A DNA stretch of 64,000 bases from Pleodorina starrii. Lineage: Eukaryota > Chlorophyta > Chlorophyceae > Chlamydomonadales > Volvocaceae. The position numbers and the translations under genes are program-made. Shown one piece after another: positions 20,815 through 30,600 of this stretch (its first letter is position 1; each line of letters starts with the position of its first letter). Location of the stretch: assembly GCA_030267565.1 (NCBI GenBank), contig BRXU01000002.1:5145501-5209500 (forward strand), in the 5' to 3' direction. The notes under the pieces are model-generated. The model made no database searches. It was not told where the DNA came from and saw only the letters and a program-made list of their open reading frames with translations.

Positions 20815-23330
20815 CCTCGCCCCAGGCCCCTCATGCGTGGTGGCCTGCGTGCTCGGCCCGTGTGGTGGGGAGCCGACTCTTCACGCTCCGCCACCCGGCC
20901 CCTCCTGCACATCGCATCTTCCCGCGCCCCGCTGCCTCTGCCCTTTCCGCTCGTCCCGCCGTCGTTCTTCCCTTCTCCTCGCCCTTGCCCTTGCCCTTGT
21001 GCCCCTTCGCCCTTTCTCCCCTGCCCCGCCTTCCGTCCCTCCCACACTGCTTCATGCGTACCGACATACCAAATCAAGCTCGCAATTGTTGGCTCCAAGT
21101 GACCCATGGGTCATGTGGGCGACGTCGCGACCGTCGCGAGCCGGCTCCTGTCGCGGTGTTTACAACTAGTCAGACGTAATAACTCAGACGATTCTTTAAC
21201 GGACGCAGAACGAGGTTAAAAGCGCGGAGTGCCGCCGCACCCTCTCCAACAACAGTCGCACTTCAATAACGGCGTAACCATGGGAAGCACGTCATGAAGC
21301 CAGCGGCCAACCGTCTGTGTCCGCCAGTCGAGCACTTTGGATTGGCGTCCGAGGAACGGGCACCTCGGCTAGGCTGAGCGATGACCGACATCCCTAACGT
21401 CAGCCCTTCACGTACACGCTCCTATCACACTTTTTATTCTCCGCCAACGCACTACTGTATTTGCTTCATGCTTACCGATACCAAACGAAGCTCGCAATCT
21501 ACGGCGACCGAGGCAGAATGGACGCGCGGCTCCAAGTGACCCATGGGTCATTTCGGCGGCGTGCCGGCTCGTGCCGTCGCGAGCCGGCTCTTACCCTTTC
21601 TGTCCGTGCGTGGTGCCGGCGTTGTGCTGCAGCATTCATTCATGTAATGAAGCGCTCCTGACTCCCGCAGGCAGACGGAACTTCCTTGCACTGCCCCTTT
21701 ACGGCGATACGGCGGGCCCCACGTGTGCCGTCCTCCTTCACCCAACAGTGCCACCAGCCTTTCAACATCCTTCGGAGTACCCACTCTGGTGTACACTTAT
21801 TGAACCTGGAATTAACGAGGCGCTCCTGAGCGCAACAGGCGTTCGGAAATCCCTTGCACGGCCTCACATTACGTTACGGGTGTACGGCCCCACGTGTGCC
21901 GTCCTCAATTTCTCTGTCGTGCTTTCCTTAAGCTTTTTGCGGGTGAGGACGCGGAAGCAGAAGCCCCTACCGGGTACTCTTTTGTTCTGTTGTTTTGGGA
22001 TTCGTTTACTCCATTTGCTGAGCGAAGCTGACGTGTGACCTGGTCTGCAGTTTCTGTAATGCACCGCTCTCCACAGTGCTTGCAGCCCCCACTGAGTGGT
22101 CCGAAAGTGTCCTGCCGATATCCCAAGTCCCAAGTGGCCCACTCGCGCGGGCTAACCGCCGCGCGTATTGCACCACGCAGGAATCGAGCTCACGACGTCG
22201 GCTCGGTGCATGACTACCGTCAACGCTGTCCCGTACACATCCGTATAATGCACGTATATTGCAATATTGCAATTTTATTCTCTGCCAACCAGCTCTTTCC
22301 ACCTGTGCCTTCGAACGAACGAACGAACGAACGAACGAAGGAACGAACGGCAGTCCCTGGCATGCCCGAGAAAGCAGAAAGCAGCCAGAGAAGCCCCTAA
22401 CGGGTTCTCTGGCGTGCTTTCTTTACGCTTTCTTCGGGAATATGTGCAATATTTTGTAAAATGGTTTTCGAAATGAGTTCTTCGTTTGGCTGGCGTGCCG
22501 AAGTTCGTCTTCAGTCACCGACGGGCGGAACGAAGGCCAGCGAAGGCAGACTGGCTTCGTATGCCCCCCTTCGTCACGTCTTACGAAGGGGTAGGCACTT
22601 AACGAAGGATTTCGTTTCCCAGAGTGCTGGAGGTCATCGCCTGCTCCGTCCGCCTCGCAGCCGCTGCCACCATATGAACAGAATTCCTCCTCCATGCCAT
22701 TGGCGTTATCAACACGCTTCACAGCGCCTGCCCAGGCTTGATAACCATTATATTTTACATGGTTGCGGCGTGCCTGGCCTAAGTTAAGCGACCCGCCTAC
22801 CCTAATGCATTCGGTGTATAATAATAAATATAAATAAATAGACAACATCGATGTTCAGTGATAAAGCGTACACCTGAAGCTAGGCCAGTGAAAATATGTT
22901 CCGGGGTACTGCGCTTTTCGGGTAGCAATAATAATTTCCATTGTCCAAAGGGGGGTCACCGCCGTACGCCCATAGCAAAAAGCACTTGTTCTGCGCGCAC
23001 ACGACGACTTTTGCGAATAAACGCAGAAGTGACATGTGCCAGGGCTGACAGTGCCAGGGCTGACAGTGCCACGGCTGGAAGCACGCCATGCTTTCCAGAT
23101 GGGCAGTCAAAACCAGGTTGATGCGGGAATGGACGCATGTTGTTATTGCAACATTTCTCTTTCATAATGTCACTTCTGCGTTTTTTTAGTGGCATGTGAT
23201 GTACAATACATCATCAGCAATGACGCGCGGGTAGCCGCCCTTGGCACTCATTTTTGTACGCCACGTCGCCAAGCTACTGGGGTTCTTAACTCTGCTGCCT
23301 GATGTTTGCTAATTAAAATCGACAAGGATA
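20815..23330. other. Repeat-rich intergenic DNA without recognised genes
   Basis: Contains a direct repeat of about 100 bp (TTCATGCKTACCGA through CCAAGTGACCCATGGGTCAT) at 21048 and 21463. A second (GAGCGCTCCTGA... through CCCCACGTGTGCCGTCCTC) lies at about 21648 and 21815. There is a (GAAC)n tract at 22311-22349 and an AATAATAAATATAAATAAAT tract at 22816. An inverted repeat (AAACGCAGAAGTGACATG at 23020, its complement at about 23165) flanks three copies of a 15-bp unit CAGGGCTGACAGTGC, which looks MITE-like. No coding region is supported. Confidence 0.55.
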
Positions 23331-23474
23331 TGTTGAGGTTCGGACGATTACGTTCAGACTTGCACTGCTCCGGAACTGTACAACATCTCTATCTGGGGTG
23401 CTTTGCCTAGCAGAGCATCGTCTGTCTTACTTGTAACATCGGAATGTCTACCAATTGACTCTCGATCCACAACA
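23331..23474 (+). repeat. Copia 5' LTR
   Basis: 144 bp, TG...CA termini, base-for-base like the 3' copy by eye. TTGTAACATCGG near its end contains the algal poly(A) signal TGTAA, as expected for the R-region end. Confidence 0.95.
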
Positions 23475-23490
23475 GGTTATGAGCCCCGCG
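23475..23490 (+). promoter_or_regulatory. Copia primer-binding site, complementary to initiator tRNA-Met anticodon arm
   Basis: GGTTATGAGCCCCGCG directly follows the LTR. Its complement GGGGCTCATAACC matches the conserved anticodon stem-loop (CAU) of eukaryotic initiator tRNA-Met. Copia-class elements such as Drosophila copia prime from a half-tRNA cut in the anticodon loop, so the site marks that priming mode. The same 14 bases occur behind the short LTR at 49736. Confidence 0.75.
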
Positions 23491-23560
23491 CATAGGCGCA
23501 GCAGAGGCGAACCTTATCCATAAAGTGCCAACTGCGGCGGCAGGCTCGGCAGCGGATAGG

Positions 23561-25220
23561 ATGGGCGGCCAGGATTCTGGCACCAGGAATGGTTTCTATT
23601 TTGGGGAGACCAGCTATGAGGAGATGAGCGAGCACGTCAAGGGAGTGCTCCAGCGCAAGGGCTTGGCGAAAGCCATTGACGAAGACGCGGATAAGCGCAA
23701 GCTCGTATCAGCCGACAACGACGAGAAGGCAATCGGATACATCAAGGAGTTTATTGCCAGTAATGAGAAGCCGCTCTACAAGCCCCACAAGACCGCGTGG
23801 AGCCTGTGGGAGGCGTTGCGCAATGACTACGCGCAGCAGTCCATCGCCGCCGTAATGGCGCTCATCAAGCGCCTCAATACGTTCACCCTCGACGGCGGCG
23901 AGTCCACAAAGGCGTATATTGCGCGATTCAAGACCCTGCGGAGCGAGCTGGCGAGCGCCGGCGAGAACGTCAGCGACGTAATCGCCATCAGCCACATCCT
24001 GGGCGGGCTTCCGCCAGCCTACGACCAGCTGTGCACTATGTTGCGCCATTCGGGCGAGATCAAGAAGGTGGACGATTTGCTTCCCCACCTGATGGTCGAG
24101 GAGCTGGAGATTCAGAGGAAGGAGCGCGCGCAGGTGTTGATTAACAGCGTGGCGAGTACTAGCTACGGCAGCGGCCGTGGCGGCTTCAGCGCGTGTGGGG
24201 GTCGCGGCGGCCGCGGTGGATACGGCGGCGGCCGCGGCGATGGCGGCTCCAACGGCAACGGCCGGAAGGGCCGCTGCAACTACTGCAACAACAAGGGCCA
24301 CTACTGGGCCGAGTGCCGCAAGCGGCTGGCCGACGAGGCCGCCGCGGCGGCTGGAGGAGCGCCGCAACAGCGACAGCAACAGCAGCCGCAGGCCAACCGA
24401 GGGCCGCGGCAGCAGCAGCCACAGCCGCGGCACCTGATCGCCGCTGTCAACCTCGTGGCTGGAGTGAGGGCTGGATCCGGCGAGTGGCTGGTCGACACTG
24501 GCGCCGAGAAGCACCTCACGGGCGACGCGTCGAACGTGAAGGGATTCACTCCGGTGGGCAGTTCGTGCGATGTGATTTTCCGCCTGCCTGACCAACGGCT
24601 TGCGCGTCCGTCGGGGGTGGGGTCGGTCACGTTTTGGTCGGAGAAGTACGAGACCTCGGTGACGCTGCAGAAGGTTTACGTCGTGCCGGGTTTCGACCAG
24701 TCCCTGTTCTCGGTGAAGGCGTTGAAAGAAGCGCTGGGGTGCCCGGTGAGCGCGCACCTCGGGGGGCCGGGATCGAATATTGAGGTGGACGGCCAGCCCG
24801 CGATGGAGGTTTATGAGAGGGACGGGATGTACTTCCTGCGAGAGCAGGAGCAGCAGGCATCACCACCGGGACCCGTCCCGTCTCAGGGCCCCGGACCGGC
24901 GCAGGGGCCCGGCTCGTCGCGAGATCACCCGCCGGAAGGGGACCGGGGAGCACCGCCATCCGCTCCCCGGGGGGCCACGATTTCGGTTGTCCAGAGTTCC
25001 AGTGGCCCGGCTAACGTCCCAGTGAGCAACGCAGGGCTCTCGGCGGGGGATAAGGCTTTTCTGAATGGAGCGTTGCGGAAGCGGTATGAGGATGCGCAGT
25101 GGTTTGAGGAGAATGCCTGGCGTAGGGTTAACCATGAGATGGCGGTGGAGAGCGCGCGCGTGGCCGCTGAGAAGAAGGTCGCGCACATCACTCGGGTAGC
25201 TAAGGTGCACAGTGAGCGCG
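23561..25220 (+). CDS. Copia gag-protease part of gag-pol (5' segment, before gypsy insertion)
   Basis: From ATG 23561 (a GTG 36 bases upstream is open but less likely). Residues 1-200 carry the UBN2/gag fold (LWEALRNDYAQQS, FKTLRSELASAGE, ILGGLPPAYDQL). A Gly/Arg-rich linker and a CCHC knuckle CNYCNNKGHYWAEC at about 238 follow, then the aspartic protease active site VDTGAEKHLTG at about 312. The remainder up to the insertion point is Pro/Gly-rich and then helical. The gypsy 5' LTR begins after base 25220, and seven bases later the natural frame meets a stop inside the LTR. The frame resumes at 32395 without shift. Confidence 0.9.
25216..25220 (+). repeat. Gypsy target-site duplication, left copy
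   Basis: GCGCG here and at 32390-32394 flank the gypsy LTRs exactly. Five base pairs is the usual size for Ty3/gypsy integrases. Confidence 0.9.
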
Positions 25221-25594
25221 TGTAACGATAATTATACTTATAATATTTCCGACTTATAACCAATGGTTAACGGAACTCACTAAAGTGAGGAACGACCGTT
25301 GGATTAGTTGGAGACGATAATTGCGGAGCCCTGTCGTACATCAAGATCTCAAGGCGTCGGCCTCATATGCCGACTGGTGGAGCTTATGGGATTGAATTCT
25401 ATTTCTCAGGTGTCTGTTGACACCACCTCTTACTACTGTATGTTTCTGATATTAGTTAGATTAGTGCTTGGTAAGCTGTTTAGGTGGGCGCCGTCTTCGT
25501 CTCCTTCAACTGGTCGTTCTTCGGTCGTCGCTCTGGCGACGCCTGGTACCTCGGTGAGTTCCCTTCCGCTGCGTAGCGTAGCTTAAACGTTACA
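25221..25594 (+). repeat. Gypsy 5' LTR
   Basis: 374 bp. The inverted ends are TGTAACG and CGTTACA, so the terminal 7 bp are inverted repeats. It is followed by ATTGGCATCGAGTTCTAGG, where TGGCATCGAG from 25597 is the probable primer site. It is not the common initiator-Met TGGTATCAGAGC, and I cannot assign the tRNA. Confidence 0.95.
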
Positions 25595-25632
25595 ATTGGC
25601 ATCGAGTTCTAGGTCGCCTTCGCCGACCAAGA

Positions 25633-27699
25633 ATGGCCAAGAAGAAGGACAAGACCAAGGCTGTTCCTAAACAACCTTCCTTTAATATTCCTGAGGATGA
25701 TGCGACTCCAGTCGTATCAGGTCGTGAGCCGGCTGCGGCCGATCACACCAATCCTCTCCCCGGAGCGACTCCAGTCGCGGTTACGGGTACTAATTCGTCT
25801 CCTCAAGGAGCAACTAAGGCCAAAGGATCTATGCCTGAGGCCGGCATTCAGCCACAAACTCTTCCGCCGCAAGTCGCCGCTACCATCGCAAATGCAAGCG
25901 CGCGACGCGTATGGCGGACTTTCATTAAAAAGTTTGCAGACATGAAAGACATTCAATTGCCTGCTAACTTCACTTCGCTGCCTGCCGCTGATCTCGTTGC
26001 GTTTGCGCAGAGCATCAACATGGACCCTGCGGCGCCGGCGGCGGCCCTTGCGGCTGCCTTAAACAGCCAGGAGCAGTTCGGACAGGCCATGCAGCTCCAG
26101 CAGCAACAGCAGCAGCAGGCCCTCGCTGCCGGGCAGGACGGCCGCAACGTCGCCCCGGCTCTCGATGCCGCGGCAACCGCGGCCGGCCAGCCGGCCGCAC
26201 CCGGTCAACCGGGTGTGGAGGCACAACAAGGCCTTTCTCAGCAGGCGCTGGCGCAGGTGCACCAGGTGTGCACCAACGTGTTTCAACACGCCATGGGCCA
26301 GATTGTGACGCTCATGGACGCGCGCTTTGCCGAGTTCAAGGCGAGCAACGCTAATGGCAACCAGGCAGCGGCCGCAGCTGCAGCGGCGGGCATGGCCGCA
26401 GCGGCGGCGGCTGACGCCATGGAAGCCGATGGCGCAGGCGCAGATGGCCCCTCCTCGGACACCAGCTCTGAGGAGAGCGACAGCAGCGACGACGATGACG
26501 CGTCGCCGGCGGGCCGCATCATCAAGTCCACCCGCAAGCACATCCTTGCGGAGCTGAAGAAGACGGACATGCGCTCGGGCCGCGAGCGCAGCAAAGCCAT
26601 GAAGGGCTTCGCTAAAACGTTCGCCAGCCTACTAACGCCGGCCCAGGCTGCCAAGATGTCGGCGTCGGAGCTCGTCGCCTCCTGGCAGGAGCGCGGCAAT
26701 GGCTACATGCGCCTGCACGACTGGGTGCCTCTGTCCGGCGCCGAGCTGGACCCACGCGCCTACCTGTCGCACCTGGAATTTGATATGCCGCGGGATGCGG
26801 ACGTCCAGGCGGCGCTGGCCAGCCTCCGCAGCAACGGCGGCGCGGGCGGAAGCAACGGCGGCGCCGGCGGCAGTACCGCCGGCGGCTGGCAAAGCCAGGA
26901 GGTGAGAAAGAAGGTTCCGGAGCCGTATAAGTTCACGGGGGCCACGGACAAGCATGTCACGTGCGTGCAAACGTGGTTCGATACCTTCATCACCTACTGC
27001 GACACCACTCACATCAACCCCATTCAGAACCTAGCGTTCTTCACCACGGGGGCTGCACAAGAGTGGGTGGTGGGATACATGGGCGACGCGCTGACTAGCG
27101 GGGTCGTCGTGACGCGCGAGCAGCTGCGCACCGATTTCCTCGTCCAGTTCGGCGATATCCGCCGTCACACTGCCCAGTCCGCACGCGAACGCTTTCACGC
27201 GGGGGAGCACAGCATGAAACCGGGCGAAAAGGTCAACCTGTACACGCAGCGCTTCCGCACGATCGTGCGGGATGCCAAGGGCATGTCTCAGGTGGATCAG
27301 ATTTTCTGGTACCTTCACGGGCTTCTCCCCGCACTTAAGAAGGCATGCGCTACGGACGCCCTGGGCAAGGACTGGGTCTCGGTGGAAGATCTCATTCGCT
27401 TTGCACTGAGCCAGGAGCTTCGTGCTAACATTGCGAAATCCGCTTCTAACACCCACGCTACGGTGGCCGCTGTTTCTACCCCCTCCCAACCTCGCAAGCA
27501 GAAGCGGAAACGCTCCGAGCGCTCCGAGGACGGAGACAAGAAGCCCCCCAGGTGCATTCACTGCGCCGAGGAGTTCCCCGACGGCTTCCCGCCGTCGCAC
27601 TTGCGAAAGTGCGACGTCTTTCAGCGCAAGCTGAAGGCCGGGTTGGTCAAGGACGGCAGCAGGGGCAAGAAGGCGGACCGCAAAGATGGCAAGCGTTAG
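25633..27699 (+). CDS. Gypsy gag
   Basis: 688 residues from ATG (MAKKKDKTKAVPKQPSF). A basic start, a Gln/Ala-rich region at about 155-200, and an acidic Ser/Asp patch (SSDTSSEESDSSDDDD) at about 275-295 come first. A retrotransposon gag fold at about 435-600 follows (VQTWFDTFITYCDTTH, FFTTGAAQEWVVGYM, FLVQFGDIRR, IFWYLHGLLPALKKA). Near the C-terminus a basic RKQKRKRSERSE is followed by CIHCAEEFPDGFPPSHLRKC. That is a C-x2-C-x10-H-x4-C-like finger rather than the usual CCHC knuckle. The frame ends in CGT TAG (27694-27699) and pol continues in the same frame. Confidence 0.9.
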   Translation: MAKKKDKTKAVPKQPSFNIPEDDATPVVSGREPAAADHTNPLPGATPVAVTGTNSSPQGATKAKGSMPEAGIQPQTLPPQVAATIANASARRVWRTFIKKFADMKDIQLPANFTSLPAADLVAFAQSINMDPAAPAAALAAALNSQEQFGQAMQLQQQQQQQALAAGQDGRNVAPALDAAATAAGQPAAPGQPGVEAQQGLSQQALAQVHQVCTNVFQHAMGQIVTLMDARFAEFKASNANGNQAAAAAAAAGMAAAAAADAMEADGAGADGPSSDTSSEESDSSDDDDASPAGRIIKSTRKHILAELKKTDMRSGRERSKAMKGFAKTFASLLTPAQAAKMSASELVASWQERGNGYMRLHDWVPLSGAELDPRAYLSHLEFDMPRDADVQAALASLRSNGGAGGSNGGAGGSTAGGWQSQEVRKKVPEPYKFTGATDKHVTCVQTWFDTFITYCDTTHINPIQNLAFFTTGAAQEWVVGYMGDALTSGVVVTREQLRTDFLVQFGDIRRHTAQSARERFHAGEHSMKPGEKVNLYTQRFRTIVRDAKGMSQVDQIFWYLHGLLPALKKACATDALGKDWVSVEDLIRFALSQELRANIAKSASNTHATVAAVSTPSQPRKQKRKRSERSEDGDKKPPRCIHCAEEFPDGFPPSHLRKCDVFQRKLKAGLVKDGSRGKKADRKDGKR

Positions 27700-30600
27700 G
27701 CGCTTGGCAAGGACGCGGAGGGTGCGGGTTCTGACCCGCCAGAGCCAGCACGTGTGTCGAAAGCTCTAGGCTGTCGCGAAGCAGGTCCTAACCTGCCGGT
27801 TGCGCGCGTTGCTGTATCCCACGCTCTAGGTGTTCGGGATGGTGGAATTGGTGCCGTAGGCGCGGCGGGACCCCCGGACCATACGTTGGGGTCTCCGCCG
27901 GCCGCTCAGGGGGTCGTTTTTGAGCTTCCTCCACCTCCACCGCCGGGAAACGACGACCGCATGTTTTGCAGTCGAGAGTTTGCTCGGGTGCAGTCGGAGT
28001 TGGGCGTCAAGTTTACCTTTGATGCCGCATGTAACAATTCTGGCACCAATGCTCTGTGCGTTCCTTTTGCCTCACCCAGCCAATCTTTCTTCGATAAGGA
28101 CGTTGGCGGGGAAACCCTCTGGATAAATCCACCAGTACACGAAGTGGTCAGATGGCAGCAGCACTACGCGAAATGCAAAGCTGCACAGCCCAGCACCACC
28201 AGTGCCATGTTCGTAGCCCCCAAGTGGCCCGTGCTTGAGCAGCACTTTCAGTCTCTAGGCTACGCGCTCTTTAAGGAGTACCCTATTGGAAAGCGGCTTT
28301 TCACCACTCCCAATAACGAGCGGGGCAAAGCTCAGCTCATGGGTATCCCTTGGCCGGTCCAGCTTTGGTACGATCCTCCCAAAACGGAGGCTGTACTGCG
28401 CTCCGTACAGAACAACTCGGGCTACAGCATGCACTTCCTCAGCAAAATGTACGGCAAAGAGGCCCAAACGCTCGTTGACAGCGGGGCTTGTGCAGTGGGA
28501 GCTGCCGACGGCTTTGTTGGCCAAACTCTGGTCAACAGCTTGCGCCTTAAGGTGCAGCCAGCGGCGGTTACCTCCGTACGCCTCGCAGACGGTTCGCTCC
28601 AGCAACTGTTGGGTCAAGTCGCCGTGCCCATCCGCATGGGCACATATCGTGACACGGTGCGCCTCCTTGTAATGCCAGGCGGCATGCCAGGCACGGACAT
28701 TTTGCTTGGGACAGATTGGCTCAAGCGGCTCAAGGCCGTTATGAGCTGGGACAGTGATTCGCTCACCCTCCAAAGGGGGGGGAAGAGCCTTACACTGCAC
28801 CCGACTTACGTACACAGGTCGGCTGACACCGAACCTGACCCAATCGCGGTCATGAACTACGTGTGCGCGCGGTTGCACCAAGCGACGTCGGTTCCGCTTC
28901 TGAGCGCCAAGCAAGCTGCAAAGCTGCTTACGCGGGGTGCGCGATCGTACCTAATGCTAGTACGCGAAGATAGCGTTGAGCCCGCGGACCCTACTCGTTG
29001 CGAATCCGCGACGGTTGGGGCTGCTACGTCAACTGATGCTCCTGCGCCCATCGACCTGGTACCGCAGTCGGAAATAGAAGCACTGAAATCCGAATTTTCA
29101 GATGTCTTCGCGGAGCTGAACGAGCCTCCACCGGAGCGTCCGGGAATAGGTCACACTATTCCCTTGGTAGAAGGCGCTCAGCCTCCCGCAAAACGTATGT
29201 ACCGCTTAACTCAGGCTGAGCGGGAAGAGGTCAAAAAGCAAGTAGCGGATTTGCTTGCTAAAGGGTTCATCGAACCGAGCACCTCCCCATTCGGTGCGCC
29301 TGTTCTGTTTGTCGAAAAACAGGACAAGACCCTTCGAATGTGTTTGGATTATAGAGCATTAAACAAAATCACCGTCAAGCGGAGATACCCAATGCCGTCC
29401 ATAACCGACCTCTTCGACCAGTTGCAAGGCGCAAAAGTCTTTTCAAGCCTTGACTTGCAACAGGGTTACTACCAAATCCGCATTACACCTGAGGACAGAC
29501 CTAAAACGAGCTTCCTCACGCCTGAGGGACAGTTTCAGTTCAAGGTCCTTTGTTTCGGCCTGACTAATGCGCCCGCAACGTTCCAATCCACCATGGCAAC
29601 GATTTTTCGGGAGCACATTGGTCGATTTGTTCTCGTGTATTTGGACGATATACTTATTTTTTCTAAAACGGCACAAGAACATGTACGGCACCTCCGTATT
29701 GTACTTGAGCTGTTACGTGAGCACAAGTTCAGGGCAAAATTGCCTAAGTGCGACTTCAATAAAGCGGAATTGAAGTTTTTGGGGCACATCGTGGGCAGGG
29801 ACGGCCTTAAGGTCGACCCGTCTAAAGTAAAAGTGGTACAGGACTGGGCCACTCCCACAAACGTTTCGCGTCTCAGGTCATTCCTGGGATTAGCGAATTA
29901 TTTTAGGCGATTTATACAGGGTTATTCATCGCTCGTTGCCCCACTCACGTCATTGACGGGTGCTCAAGTACCTTGGGATTGGACACCGGAATGCCAATCC
30001 GCGTTTAATGGCGTGAAGCACGCACTTACGAACGCACCGGTGTTAGTTCTGCCAGAACTGGACAAACCTTTTGAGGTTTGGTCCGACGCGTCCGTATTCG
30101 GGACGGGTGCCATCCTCTTGCAGGACGGTCGGCCGGTGGCTTACACAAGCCAGAAGTTTACTCCTGCGGAGATAAACTACACAACCACCGACCAGGAATG
30201 CCTTGGGGTTATCCATGCGTTAACCGAATGGAGGTGCTATCTTGACGGGGCACAGCACGTCACTTTAGTCACCGATCACCAACCCCTGGTATATCTGCAA
30301 GACCAGAAAAGCAATAATTTGCTTTCGCGCCGCCAAGCGCGCTGGATGGAATACCTTTCTCGTTTCAAGTTCGAATGGGAATATCGTCCGGGCAGAATTA
30401 ACGTGGCCGACCCTATTAGCAGGGTACACGAGCCTACGGTGGCAGCTGCGCTCACACGGTCAAGCATCGTCGCTGATCTCTTGACGCGGATCCAGCGAGG
30501 GTACCACAAGGACCCATCCTTTGCTGACCCATTACGGATAGCTGGGCTGTACTATAACACGTCGCGAGGCCTCTGGCAAAAAGGCCAACGGGTGGTGATC

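Noticed and set aside
23708..24757. 349-codon minus-strand frame in the copia element
   Set aside because: Antisense shadow of gag; Ala/Arg/Leu-rich without domains.
25308..25586. 92-codon frame repeated identically at 32103-32381
   Set aside because: It lies wholly inside the gypsy LTRs; identity reflects LTR duplication, not a gene.
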